Source: Rhizodiscina lignyota
Taxonomy: Eukaryota > Ascomycota > Dothideomycetes > Aulographales > Rhizodiscinaceae
NCBI GenBank assembly: GCA_010015805.1
Contig: ML978121.1
Coordinates: 992,001-1,056,000, forward strand
DNA: 64,000 nucleotides
Reading direction: 5' to 3'
A model generated the notes under the pieces. That model was not told the DNA's origin. It saw only the letters and a program-made list of their open reading frames with translations, and did no database searches. The stretch's first letter is position 1. The number at the start of each line of letters is the position of its first letter. The translations under genes and the position numbers were made by a program. This document shows, in pieces, positions 14,022 to 25,299 of the stretch.

Positions 14022-17000
14022 CTACATCCCCATACACTTCGTAGTATGCCTAAGTACTGTAGGGTAAATATCCTTATCCGCATCTTTACCCATCCAACAA
14101 TCCAAATGCCCGTAGCCCTCAAACACCTGCAATTCATATCCGCCTTGTCCAAATTTATGCGTGAGCGTTGTGAACGACTTGTCTGTGGCTTCAGGTTTGT
14201 ACACCACATTTTCCGAGCCCGAAATGAAGAGGATCTTCAGGCCTTGGAGACGCTCAAGGTTTTGCGCAGTGACAAGATTCTCATTGTTGTTGTTCGTGAC
14301 AAACCCGTGCGTGCCCATGTACATGAGATGTTCGAGGGAGTGCATTGTGGTGCCACCAAGGAACTTGGAGAGATTGGAGTGTGTGGCATCGTTGAGCATT
14401 TTGTGGGACCATAGTCTGTTCTCGTCAGCATTTCTGTCTACTTATGCATAAAATAAGGCCTGCGCACCTTCCAAATACGAGCTCCGATCGGTGGCATACG
14501 ACTGAACTGCAAATTTCCCTCGTAGCCCCGACAGGATACAGCCGGACGATCTGGTTAAGGAGACGCTGTATGAGGGAATCATGCTGTGTGGAAATGCAAG
14601 AGAACCATTTTCCAGCAACCATTTGGTACAGCTTGGTCATTGGAATGGGCATCAACGCTTTGAGCTTGTTCACCGTTCCGAAGATCGGATTGAAGAAGAC
14701 CTGAGAGGCCGTCAAACCCTTCAGCCATTTCGACGGTATGGTCCCGTCGAGTAAGCCAGCTGACAGAGCGACGGAACCCGCGCAATGGGCAATCACATAT
14801 ATCGGATCTACAGAGTTTTGCAATTGGTGGATTGCCTTGAATGCAGCTTGGATATCAAGGCGAGCATCATATGTTGTGTATTGCCTCTGCGCATTTGGAG
14901 TCTTGCCGACGCGGTGTGTGACGCAGAATACCTCGAAGCCTGCGGACTGGAAGAACTCAACGGCATTCCTGCCGATAGTCGGAAGGGCGAATATCTGATG
15001 GTCAACGGAAGCTCCAGGAATGAAAAGCAGCTTTGGCGACGACGCTGCAGGATTGTTGGGGAGCCAGCGAAGAAGAGTTGACACAATGTCATCCACTGCT
15101 TTGATCTTGATCGTCTCGTTTGGAGGCATCTTGTTAGTCTTATAACCGATGAATGTCGTGCTTGGCCATTGAACAGATCCAAGAGATCCAAAGAACTTGT
15201 TGAAGACCTGCTCTGTAAAGAAGGACAAAAATTTGCCCGTTGAGGACCATTGGGACAGCTTGCTGCTCCCATAAGACTGGAAGGTTGCCAATTCGCTGAT
15301 AAAGTTCGGAATCTGAATATTGAGCATACCCTTACCGATCACTAACTCCGCTTTGGTCAAAGTCACGTATAAAGTGGATGTGGCCTTCCAAGTTGCCCAA
15401 GGATTAAACGCCAGGGATCTGTCGACAAGCTTGTACCCGCTGAAATGAATGACTTCTCCATGAGTTGAGATCATGTCGAATTCATAGGTCAAGTTTGTCG
15501 TATCTGGTGTGCGGAGATCTTTGGTGAATAGGCCGAAGTCGCCTCGTAGAACCATGAAAGGGGATCCAGGTAACGCCGCACAGGTGAATGATCCTGTTAG
15601 CATAGCAGGATGTGCGTCCAGATCAAGAAGCGAGTCAGTGTTCCACGCATGACAGCTGAGAAAGAATCTTGCAGTTGAGCCCGCTGCTTGTGCAGCGTCA
15701 GATGCAATCTGAAAGTCTTTGACGTCATCCTCGCAGTTGATATACCCCGACATCACTTCCGTGAATTCGATACCTTCCGCAGATGAATTGATGGAGTTGT
15801 AGATTAGATTTTCAGCGTGCCGGAGCTCCTTTGGTGTTGGTATGGGATGCGCAGGGCGGCCAAAAAGATCAAGAACACCGTTTGCAGTCTTGTAATCAAT
15901 ATCGAGATGATTCCGTCTTGCTGCATCCTCAACAAACTTCTCCGCAAGGGCCGTAATCGTCGCAAATGGATTGACACCTAGTGCAGTCGGTACAGCAGCA
16001 CCATCCGCAATGACAATACCGTCGTAGACGCTGACGCCATTTCCTTGGAAAAGTCTTCCTGATGAATCTGTTGCACCGTTATCTCCGGTTTCGTCGTAGC
16101 TGATCGAAGCGCCTCCAATGGCGTGAACAGTGATCTCTTGCTGGCCCAGGGCTGCGTAGAATGGAGAGTTGATGTATGTACCACCAACGCCATTTGTCAT
16201 CTTTGCAAGTTGTCCATTCAAGAATTCGACATGATCACTGCGGCCTACCCCCTCCCATCTAATCGCGGTTTTGTCATTCTCCAGCGTCATGATAGCTTGG
16301 TTGCTGTCGTGGGACATGATCAGATAAGTCTGCGTGCGCTCAAGGCTTCCAGAAGCAGCATAGTTGGATAGCCTGCTCTTCTGCCGAGAGATGAAATGCC
16401 TAAGCCATTGTGCGAGTCCATAGTTCCGAGGATAGATTTTCCCCGGCATTGCCTCCAACATGTATTGCAAAACTGGTACCAGAGGTTGTGTGATAGCGCC
16501 TTCTTCAATAACGTAACCATCGAGGGGATTTGGCTGATCTCGACAGTCAATGACTCCAGTGATGGTGGGGCCAATTGGCCGGTAAGGATCTGGGAACGAC
16601 TTCCCCATTCCATTGACCTCGTAGTCCGTGTCGTATCCGAACGCCAAGATGTCGCCATTCCCGCTCATATCTCTTCCAATCCTGTCGCTCATCCTCATAC
16701 CCAATGCTTTTGATCGGAGTAGTATCTCCGTTGTACCAAGCGCTCCGGCCCCAAGGAACACAAACTTCCTGGCATGGATCCACATAAGGTCATGATGAAT
16801 GTTATCTTTGAACATTCCGCGCTTTGCCCCATGCCAGGCAAAGTATACGAGATAGCCTTCCTCCGTAGGATGCTTCTTCAAATATCGGACCTCGCATTCA
16901 CAGAAGATCTCAGCTCCCCAATTCCAGGCATCGCTTAGATAATTGACCAAGGTGCTGGATTTGCTCCCATCGTTTACTCCCGTTGAGTCCATACCAGTAA

Positions 17001-17844
17001 GATTGCTACCTTGCATCTGAACACCGACATTGTTCGGACCGTTCTCAAATCTGGTCGTCTGAGGAACTCTCTTGAAATTTGATTCTTCGCCCAACAGCTT
17101 CGCTTGTTCGCGAAGAAGCTCCAGCTTTGGTAGAGGCGGGAAGTCCTCAGGATAAGGCTCTGGCTGCAGCATGGACTTTGCTCTCTCGTAGTAGACATCC
17201 AGCGCTCCTTTCTTGCGCAGCTCTTCAGGCCATTCTGGGAGGCTCATGGTACCTGGATCGGCCTCTAAGAAGACATTAGCATTAAGCAAGCTAGTCCCAC
17301 CAAGGCCGCTCGCAACGAATGCATTTTGGCCCTCGCCAACAACAAGTTGGTAGAGCTTCGTAGGGTCACCAATGCTGACTTGACGGCCAGGTTTGTCATT
17401 TGGTGCGAACAATCCGGAAATGCTGATCTCAGGAGCAGCTTCAGCAAGCATGCTTGGATATTCCCCCGGCCATCGCTCTTTGCCTCGCTCCAACACGCAG
17501 ACGGACTGGCCAGCTCGAGACATGCGACTTGCTGCGACTCCTCCGCCATAGCCTGATCCGATAACTACGACATCGTATGTGTGGCGCAGAAGTTCGACTG
17601 GCTTAGAAATTCTGGGAAACCGGTTGTGAGTTTGTGAGTAGTCCTTCGGATCAAGCTTCGATTGAGATCTTGACGGGCCACCGGGTTCTGTGGTGCCTAC
17701 TGGAAACGACTCGCCATTGCGCTCAACGGATTGAATGGAGTCACTAGTATTGTCTCGAGGCAATGCCTCAGATTGTGAAGGGACAGGACTACCCATTTCT
17801 GGGTCTTGAGAAGTAATGAGGGCAAAGCTGTTATTGTGCTCCAA
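14022..17844 (-). CDS. GMC oxidoreductase (cholesterol-oxidase type) fused to an alpha/beta hydrolase
   Basis: Exons 14468-17844 and 14022-14415 are joined by a 52-nt intron (GTGCGC...AACAG), giving 1256 residues. An unstructured N-terminus leads to the FAD-binding dinucleotide fold (YDVVVIGSGYGGGVAASRM, about 88-107). GMC signatures follow: GLGGTSLLNANVF, GAGALGTTEILLRS and the C-terminal flavin-site sequence GVNPFATITALAE. A middle region of about 250 residues (roughly 700-950) resembles a beta-rich lipid-handling segment but was not identified. The C-terminal domain begins LLFIPGASVDHQIF and has an elbow AHCAGS with Cys1021 at the nucleophile position. Near the end come a possible acid (SGSENVVYKPEATD) and the His of GYGHLDCWMG. 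The architecture suggests oxidation of a sterol or other alcohol followed by hydrolysis of the product or an ester in one chain. The substrate is inference. No signal peptide is seen. Confidence 0.85.
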
Positions 17845-18666
17845 GATCCGTGTCGATACATATAGTGTGACGGCCAGCAGGGGGCATTAAGACATCGTCA
17901 AGGTCAGCTCTTGGAAGACTGGCATATGAGGTGCGTTGGAGCAGATGCTAAATAAGTCCGTTGCAGCGATTTACTTTTATGCCAGCTCCATCGCGCCTGT
18001 GTACAACGTCCACCGGAAGAGCAAGCTTGTGCTTCCACACCGGTAGACGGCGGGCGGGACAGCACATATCTGCCATGGAGAACAAGCTTCGAGACCATTT
18101 TCATTGAACGCCCCAGTTACACAAGGCATTCGAGAACGAGCACATGCAAGGAATGCGCAGGGATAGCTGGAGATGCGGAGGTGAGGAGGTGAGTGAAGTT
18201 GAGGAGATTCCCGTCAGCCCAGGAAGCCAAGGCTCGTGACCAGCCACCAATAATAGCTACTTCAGGGGTTAAGTTTCGGTCAGAAGCGAGAAGAGCGGGA
18301 ACGATGTTCAGCCTTAGCTGAGACTTCATAAATCGATTATAACCGGAGCATGTGATTGTATACTGGTACTCCTACATAGGTAGTAGTTTCGCTAGAAGGA
18401 CGGGAATGCACCCGAGCACGTGGGAGCGATGTCATCACTCGGCCTTGCGGTCGTAGGTATCTACCTGTATTGGACCATTTCTGATGAGATATTTTCAACT
18501 AGCAGCCCAAAGTCTATAAATATGGACCAAAGGGAAGATATTTTGATTACATAGAGCTTTCGCACAATCAAAGACTGTCGCAAACTCGAACGAATCAGCG
18601 TGAAAGAACCATTCCTCTAAAAACCTCACGATACAAGACCTGTCTTACGCCGAGACGTGACTGATC
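17845..18666. other. Divergent spacer between the GMC-fusion gene and the DJ-1-like gene
   Basis: These 822 bp separate two genes that point away from each other, so both promoters are here. A TATA box is reported separately. No further gene is evident. Confidence 0.4.
18515..18522 (+). promoter_or_regulatory. TATA box upstream of the DJ-1/PfpI gene
   Basis: A perfect TATAAATA lies about 145 bp before the ATG at 18667, in a usual place for a fungal TATA element with a 5' UTR near 100 nt. TATA promoters often drive stress-inducible genes, which would suit this family. Only the sequence match is observed. Confidence 0.45.
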
Positions 18667-19533
18667 ATGGCACCAAGAGTGATCTTCCTCATGGCTGATT
18701 ATGGCCATGACCCTACAGGTACGTGATTATTCTGGTGCGTCAACTCACTCAGTTCACACACGTTACAGAGACTGCTATACCCTGGAAAGCCTTCCACGAT
18801 GCCGGCTTCAACACTTCCTTTGCGACAGAGCATGGCAAACCGGCGAATGCAGATGAAAAGATGCTCAGCGGTATTACAGGCACTCTCCTAGGAGCCACGA
18901 AAGCAGCAAAGGCCGCGTATCAAGAATTGATCAAGACTCCAGATTTCCAAAATCCGTTGTCATGGGCAGCCGAAGACTTCACTTTGGACGACTACGATCT
19001 CGTATTCCTTCCAGGAGGGCATGAGAAGGGCGTCCGTCAGATCATTGACTCTGCCAAAGTCCATAAACTACTTGAATCATATTTCCCCAAGACGAAGAAG
19101 CCTTCCAATAAGAGCGTTGCTGCGATTTGTCACGGGGTTCAAGTGCTGGCCACGGCATCGCGCGAGGATGGCAAAAGCGTCATTCATGAGGCAGAGACAA
19201 CTGCGTTACTTCATAACATGGAACAGGGCATCTTCCATGCAACGAGGCTTTTCCTTGGTGACTACTACAAGACATATGGAGCTGGAAGTCCGTCGGTGCA
19301 GAAGACCGTGACCGACAGGCTGCAGAACCCCTCGCAATTCAAGAGTAGCCTGAGTCTTTCTCCGTAAGTCACCAGAGATGGTATGAAGTACATGTTGATC
19401 TGAATGATGGGGCAGGTTCATCGTCGAGGATCCCAACTACAACTACCTGTCCGCACGATTTCCTGGAGACGCCGAATTGCTAGCAAGCAAAGCAGTTGAA
19501 ATGGTCAGCAGTGCAGTTAAGTCTTCGCTTTGA
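18667..19533 (+). CDS. DJ-1/PfpI (ThiJ, Hsp31-like) family protein
   Basis: Three exons, 18667-18718, 18769-19363 and 19416-19533, give 254 residues; both introns (GTACGT...TACAG, GTAAGT...GGCAG) keep phase. The start MAPRVIFLMADYGHDPT is a first beta strand typical of the family. The strand before the active site is YDLVFLPGGHEKG, and the nucleophile is the Cys of AAICHGVQVLA. The end, DPNYNYLSARFPGDAELLA, is typical of fungal Hsp31/DJ-1-like proteins. Members act as glyoxalase III, as protein or nucleotide deglycases, or as stress chaperones in the cytosol. The exact activity here is not readable from sequence. No targeting peptide is present. Confidence 0.85.
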
Positions 19534-20340
19534 TAGGGGTTTCCGAACCTCGCATCCAGTGTAAGAAATCATGACTTGGATGATACCTCTAAGACTTGGG
19601 GATCATGGAATGCATGATCGCAAGGCTTATCAGACACCTATGATACCCAATTAAAATATCAGTACTAGAGCTCTCCTTTACATTGTCTTTCCCATGGAAT
19701 CTACGAGACTTGCGAAATTTCGTATCACCTGCAAGCAATTGGGAGACTGGGCGTCGACGCGAGACCTGCCCAGTCAACCGAGGCCCTTCTGTAATGTCCA
19801 CAGCATCTGCCCTGCGAGAAGCCTTCGTCATTCGGCCTCTGATAGGAGTATCACTGTCTTCGCTGGATTATCTCATATCTCATATACGTGTGCTTCGTAT
19901 AGTGTAATTCTTTGCTCGTAATTCCCAACATAACACCGCATTTACGAAGAATTCTGCAGATCCGCGGTAGTCGTATTTTCTCATTGCCATGAACCCATGG
20001 AGGCGAGAAGAAAGCGTTTCTCTTCCGCGGAAGGTATGATTTATGCTGTACCAACGAACGCTGGACACTCGTACAAATGTCTTCATTGCTACTCCTTGAG
20101 GTGACTGGTGAACTTAAGGTTTGCTTAACACATTTCAGGCATCTTGGATTCCACGCATGAGTCATGACTTTATCTTCACAATCCCGCGGATCCTCTTCCT
20201 TATATTTATACAGCAACTTCTTTTGATCATCAACTTCCTTCTCTTTTTCTTTCCACTTCATTGGAACACCTTGGTTCGCCGTCCCACTGCTTGAGAGCAA
20301 CGCCGACAAACAACCACTAAGCCAACACCATTGGACGAAA
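19534..20340. other. Spacer between the DJ-1-like and TPR-SET genes
   Basis: This 807-bp stretch contains a 152-codon minus-strand open frame that lacks any motif and overlaps the expected SET-gene promoter, so it is not called. No repeats or RNA genes were seen. Confidence 0.4.
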
Positions 20341-22270
20341 ATGTCTCTTCGACAAGTGATCGAGATGCTAATACATCACTTGGTAAGCTTTCGTGGACTA
20401 TCGATCTGCAATCCTGTAACAACGATTGATTCTCCTACACAGAACGAGAGTGTGGCAGACGGAAACAACTTTTTCGATAACGTCACATCTCAATTCCACC
20501 TCTACAAGCGTCTCGTTAGGGCGTTACGTGGATACCATGGTAGTCTACCGCAGTACCTCCAGTCAAAGGAAGAATACGATCTCGCTGGTCCGACACAGTC
20601 ACCAGACCCAGGTTATTCACGGATCCAAGTTTCGACATGGGTTATTCAGAGATATCTGCAGCCGTGCCACGTTTCCATTGACCTCCTTAGTGGCATCACT
20701 ATCGTTGAGCTTCGTGCGGGTATCCACCATCAAGGCCGGAAGCTCCTGGCAAAGGTTATCGGCGCATCGTATATGTCCAATGGCTTTCGGACAATCGTTG
20801 AGGACAAGAACGGAGATGTTATAGCTCTTGTGGTCTGCAATCCGCCTCCCAATATTGACCCCCAAGACTTGTTACCTCTCAATAGTTTGATTGTCGTGAA
20901 GCAACCCTTGTTCGAGGTTTGGTTCAAGCGCAAAGGGGAATTCGACTTGCAAATCCGGGTCGATCATTTGTCCGACCTTGTGATGAAGCTGGACGCCCGC
21001 TACCATGGAAATTCGAGCGTCTTGGATTCCCAGGAGTGGAAGGCAAAGGGAAAGCACGATATGACGACCATGGATACATGGAACGCAATCGCATGGTACG
21101 TGGAGCACTCTATTCGTATGATAAATACCAATATTCTTCAGTTACACGCAGGGCATCAAAGTTCTAGATCCATCGAACGATCCGAATGAGCTCGTACTCG
21201 CACGCGACCTCTTTTCCGATCGGGCTATGGCGTACTTAGACCGGGGACAATACGAGCTTGCGTACTATGACGCATGCAAAGCTTGCGACATTCAGCAAAA
21301 CATGCACAATGCTAGCCCGGGGCTTAGCGAAGATGGGGTACAGTTCTATTTTCATCAGTCCCATGATCAAGCTCTGTGGGTCAAAGCGACAGCCTTATAT
21401 GGCTTGCGCGAATTCCGAGGATGCTACCAAATATGCTCTATGGTCCTTAAGGCTGGCTGCGTCGATGACATGCGCCTTGAAGACGAATGGAACCATTTGT
21501 ACCAGCGAACAATTGCCCGGTGGTTCGAGTCCGAGAATGGCGTCTACAACTGGAAGCTGATTCGCAAGGGTGTCAAGAGAGACAAGATCGACAATGATAT
21601 TGCCTCGTACGCCGCCGCCGTGGAGGTGAAGGATGCTGGTGAGATGGGACGTGGTCTCTTCGCCAACCGCATTATCCGTGAAGGACGGGTTGTACTGGCA
21701 GAGAAAGCATTCGCGTATGCAAAGGGAGAAGCTCGCGGCCAGGAAACGCATCTCAATGTCCTTCATGACCTTACCCGCGACGCACCTCAGATATCGGCTG
21801 GGGAGGCGCTTCTTGAAAAGACGTTGGCAAGCCTTCAAAACTTGGGCCCGGAATGGCGACGACAGTTCTTCAAGCTCTACAGCGGTGGATATCCGTCCGG
21901 TGACCGCCCATTTGAGACGGCACTTAGCACGCACGACCAACCGATCATCGACGTGTTCCACGTCCTTTCCATAATCCGCATGAACAGTATGGCATGCGGT
22001 CCTTCTGACGAGGAAGAAAGTGATGAAGAAAATCTCAACGAGCCAGACCGTGACGAAGGACTCTGGATCCAGGCGTCGTACACGAACCATTCTTGCAACC
22101 CAAATTGCAAAGTCTCCTCTTATGGTGACATGCTTGTGCTCAGAGCTGTGCGACGCATCGAGCCTGGTGAACAGATTACCGTCAACTACGTCCCGATGAA
22201 TGTGGCCCACGAGCAGCGCCACGCGATTCTGAAGGCGAATTGGGACTTTGAATGCGGCTGTGAGGCCTGA
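20341..22270 (+). CDS. TPR and SET domain protein (putative lysine methyltransferase)
   Basis: Exons 20341-20382, 20443-21095 and 21142-22270 give 607 residues. The first intron (GTAAGC...ACACAG, 60 nt) is a multiple of three without a stop, so unspliced RNA would remain open. The second (GTACGT...TTCAG, 46 nt) shifts phase. After an N-terminal region comes a TPR-like part (IKVLDPSND, LFSDRAMAYLDRGQYELAYYDA). The split SET domain starts around VEVKDAGEMGRGLFANR and contains NHSCNPN (about 547) and GEQITVNYV (about 575), which form the cofactor and substrate pseudoknot. Fungal TPR-SET proteins of this type resemble SMYD-class methyltransferases that act on histones or other proteins. The post-SET cysteine cluster is cut short: the protein ends FECGCEA, with no third conserved Cys beyond it. 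Substrate unknown. Confidence 0.85.
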
Positions 22271-22722
22271 ATGTAGGCACAGCCATTCGAGAGTTTGTCT
22301 TCCTTTGGGGATTTTGGAGTATTAGGATCGGTCAGAAATGTGAAAGGAGTCTTCAGAATGTTGGTGCGATAGAGTTTGAGCCCTGGACGGCGTCTGATGT
22401 GTGGGCGGTCACTTGGTAATAGTACAAAAGCGTTGGATACACTTATGGGTTAGTGACTGAATCAATTTCAAAATTATTTCCTTAGATTCAAAGACACACA
22501 TCGTGCACTGGAGTAATGCGGCGATTTCATGAATACGGGTGTCCTCCGGCCGACCTCGGCTCGTGTCGGATATTGCCCAGAATATCAAAGTCACCACCAC
22601 TTTGGTCGTCTGAACCACATTTCATAGATTTCTATGCCGCTAGTGGTTCTCATGTTCATGTTATAGCAGCAATAGCGCCATCACAAGAGCTTAGAAGAGG
22701 AAGTCATTGAGAAGAGGCAACC
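22271..22722. other. Spacer between the TPR-SET and thioesterase genes
   Basis: These 452 bp of 3' and 5' flanking DNA between two plus-strand genes hold no identifiable gene or repeat. Confidence 0.4.
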
Positions 22723-23922
22723 ATGGCTCCTCGCCCTTATTTCAATGACAAGGGCGAAGTCCTGCCTCTAGTAGAGCTTATGAAACTTGAGAAAATAGAT
22801 GATTGGACCTTCAGGTCTTGTTCAAAGGCATATGAGCCCACTGGAGGCGGTAATGGTGCATACGGTGGATTTATATACTCCTTATCTGCATGGGCCGCGG
22901 CACAAACTGTGGCAGAAGGGCAGATATTACACGTATGTTACTAAATTTCCAAGTTTCATATCAAAATTCAGCTTCATGCTGAAGAACCCTTTCCATTTTG
23001 GTATATCCGGTGGTATCATCGCACACATATATGAAGCTGATTTTTGTCAATACAGAGCGTATCCGGTAATTTCATCCTAGGAGGTATCCCAAAGGAGCAT
23101 TTCGACATCAAAATCACCAAAATCCGCGATGGCGGCAGCTACTGCACACGGTTTACTACAGTTAGCCAATCCAAAGGCATCTGCTTCACATCCATCTGCT
23201 CGTTCAAGCGCTCTGAGACGTCCGCTATTGACTTGCAAGACCCACACATGAACATCCGGACTCACTACTCGTCGGTCCTTTCTGGCAAATCCTACTATGA
23301 CCATCCCGAAGCGCCCAGCCAGGATTCCGAGTGGTTTCGTCAGATCTACCTTCCCAAACATCCAGACCACTACAATCCGCTCCCTGGCTTACATCTACGG
23401 AAAGTGGACATGAAGGCGTACAACGAGCCGCGGCACCCGATTGATCGGCGGCAGCTGATATTTTATACTCTCCGAGGAAGACTACCGGAGATTGATAAAG
23501 AGCGGCCCAGTACACGTGAAGCTAACTTGCACGCCATCGGCCACCTCTTCGCCTCCGACCGCAACTCTCTTCACATCATTCCTAACTTCAACGACCTGGG
23601 CCTGTCGGCCTCTCGTATCGCCTCTTTGTCGCATACAGTGACCTTCCATGTTGGTGTCGACAAGCTGTTCATGCCGAATGAGCCAGCGGGAAGGAATCCG
23701 CGATCCCCACCAACGGAGGGCCCAGATGGGGAAGTTTGGAGCGGGGAGGCGGATGAGAGCCAGAGAAAGTGGTTTGTGCAGGAGGCCTGGTCAACGAGGA
23801 GTGGTGGTGGACGAGCATTCCATACGAGTCGACTTTGGGATATGGAGACTGGAGTGCATTTGGCAACAACGGTGCAGGATGGCCTGGTGAGGTATCGCGA
23901 GGGGGCGGAGTTAAAGCTTTGA
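22723..23922 (+). CDS. Acyl-CoA thioesterase (TesB/ACOT8-like, double hotdog)
   Basis: Exons 22723-22932 and 23056-23922 are joined over a 123-nt intron (GTATGT...ATACAG) in phase 0, giving 358 residues. The N-terminal hotdog has the family pattern GAYGGFIYSLSAWAAAQTV, then SVSGNFILGGIPKEHFDIKI and RDGGSYCTRFTTVSQSKG. In TesB-like enzymes this stretch is R-S-x-H-x-x-F-L-x-G followed by a R-D-G-R-S-F segment. The C-terminal hotdog ends SRLWDMETGVHLATTVQDGLVR, a TesB-like finish with the Thr-x-x-Gln-Asp-Gly motif. These enzymes hydrolyse fatty acyl-CoA, usually in the peroxisome. The last residues, ELKL, may be a weak PTS1-like tripeptide (LKL-type) rather than canonical SKL. Confidence 0.85.
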
Positions 23923-24054
23923 TGGCAGTTCCACGAGGCTTTTGTAGAGTGGGATGTAGTTCTGATAGAAAATTAGCATTTTGTCGCACGATTTTGGTGC
24001 TGACCAACTTACAATGACGCGAGGTGCTCAGTCAACACAGGATGGAGGAGAGCA

Positions 24055-24690
24055 TCATCGCAACGAAATTGCAACTTCCAGTAAGCTGGTCTGCCTCAAC
24101 CTAGTGTCTGGAATATCTTCTTCCTCTTCCTTCTTTGCCTCCGTTTCCGCCTCTCCAACCTCATCCATCACTTGTGCCTTCGGTTGCACAACCACATCAT
24201 CAACCGCCCACACACTTCCCGTCTGCATCCTCACCTTATACTCATCCTGGCCCTGAAACCAAACTGCTAGGCCCAGCGCCTTCTCAATGCTCCGCCCCGT
24301 AGCCTTTATCCACACTTCCTCCTGCTCGCTTCTGTCCAACGTCGCTGTTGCGGCAGCCATGATCTTATCCTTGGGCGGGGCATCCATTTTATGAAGCTTG
24401 CTCTGCACGGCGCGCCTGTCTGCAAGAACGAGGAGCTTGCGTACACGCTTGACGGCAGACATGAATGGTGTGCGGGTGGAGACGTACACGACCTTCTGCT
24501 GGGAGGAGGAAGCGCGAGGAGAAGGGATCGGAGGACGGAGGAGAGGACGTTTTTGTATTTTTGCGTCTTCTTGGGATTAGCAGGTAGAGCTCCATGTCGA
24601 GGGCAATGTAAAAATACTCTTTGGGAGCGTTTGGAGCTTCTTTGGCTTGCGGAGTGGTGGCTGTTTGGCTGAAGCTTTTTCATCGGCCAT
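24055..24690 (-). CDS. POP7: RNase P/MRP subunit Pop7 (Rpp20, Alba domain)
   Basis: Exons 24618-24690 and 24055-24569, with a 48-nt intron (GTATTT...CCCAAG, CTAAT branch site), give 195 residues. The splice restores an N-terminus with the family's PKKDAKIQKRP segment. The Alba-fold core follows: VVYVSTRTPFMSAVKRVRKLL, then a helix, IMAAATATLD, and EEVWIKATGRSIEKALGLA. A strand reading YKVRMQTGSVWAVDD comes next. Pop7 pairs with Pop6 and binds the P3 domain of the RNA subunit in nuclear RNase P and RNase MRP, which process tRNA 5' ends and pre-rRNA. An acidic C-terminal tail (EAETEAKKEEEED) is present. The promoter side of this gene faces the transposon at 24921-27073, only 230 bp away. Confidence 0.85.
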
Positions 24691-24920
24691 CTTGATGTTG
24701 CGTCTCAATTCAGGTTCTTTGGTGAAATTGTACGGCCTCTGTAAGAGAACAATTGAATTTGGTTAAAGTGCTCGCTGTTATGTATTTTGATTGAAGTCGA
24801 GATGAGGACGAACAGAATCAGACTCCAGATGGATATCTACCAGGGCTACCTACAGGTATCCGGAGCTTCCCACATCGTCACTTCTAGCGTAGGGCTGAGG
24901 TTCGTGCACAGTCCAGCATA

Positions 24921-24960
24921 GGAGATCGCCCTGTCACGTGCAATGCACCACTAAATGCAA
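24921..24960 (+). repeat. Left terminal inverted repeat
   Basis: Begins GGAGATCGCCCTGTCACGTG and pairs with the right repeat at 37 of 40 positions. All three differences are C/T transitions. It includes an E-box CACGTG overlapping GTGCAATGCAC, an 11-bp near-perfect palindrome that could be the transposase binding site. Confidence 0.9.
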
Positions 24961-25299
24961 TACTATCCTTAAAATAAGCTATAAACTTAAAAGTATGATT
25001 TCTTAATAACTATAAGAGATAATGACTTTAAATTTAAATATGTAATAGATAATATTATTACGTATAAGTTTTATTATATAAACTATTACTAAAAGTACTT
25101 TAGTAGCTTTATTTTACGCCCTAATCGTGTTTAGGTACCCTAAGTACTAGGAATAGTATTTTCCTTATTAAAAATCTTAACCTCTTTTAGAATTTATTAA
25201 TACTTATTCTTCTATTTCCTTAGCTTCTTATTAGCTACCTTAGCTTTAGATTAAAGTTGTTTATTAGCTTATTTTTTAGTATAAGCTTTTTAAAGTTAT

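Noticed and set aside
19851-20309. 152-codon minus-strand frame
   Set aside because: No motif, no splice pattern, and it covers the expected TPR-SET promoter.
21395-22222. 275-codon frame antisense to the SET gene
   Set aside because: It is the reverse of a well supported coding exon and has no family features.
14022-24690. A biosynthetic gene cluster around the GMC-fusion gene
   Set aside because: No PKS, NRPS, terpene synthase, transporter or cluster regulator was found. Neighbours are housekeeping or unrelated.
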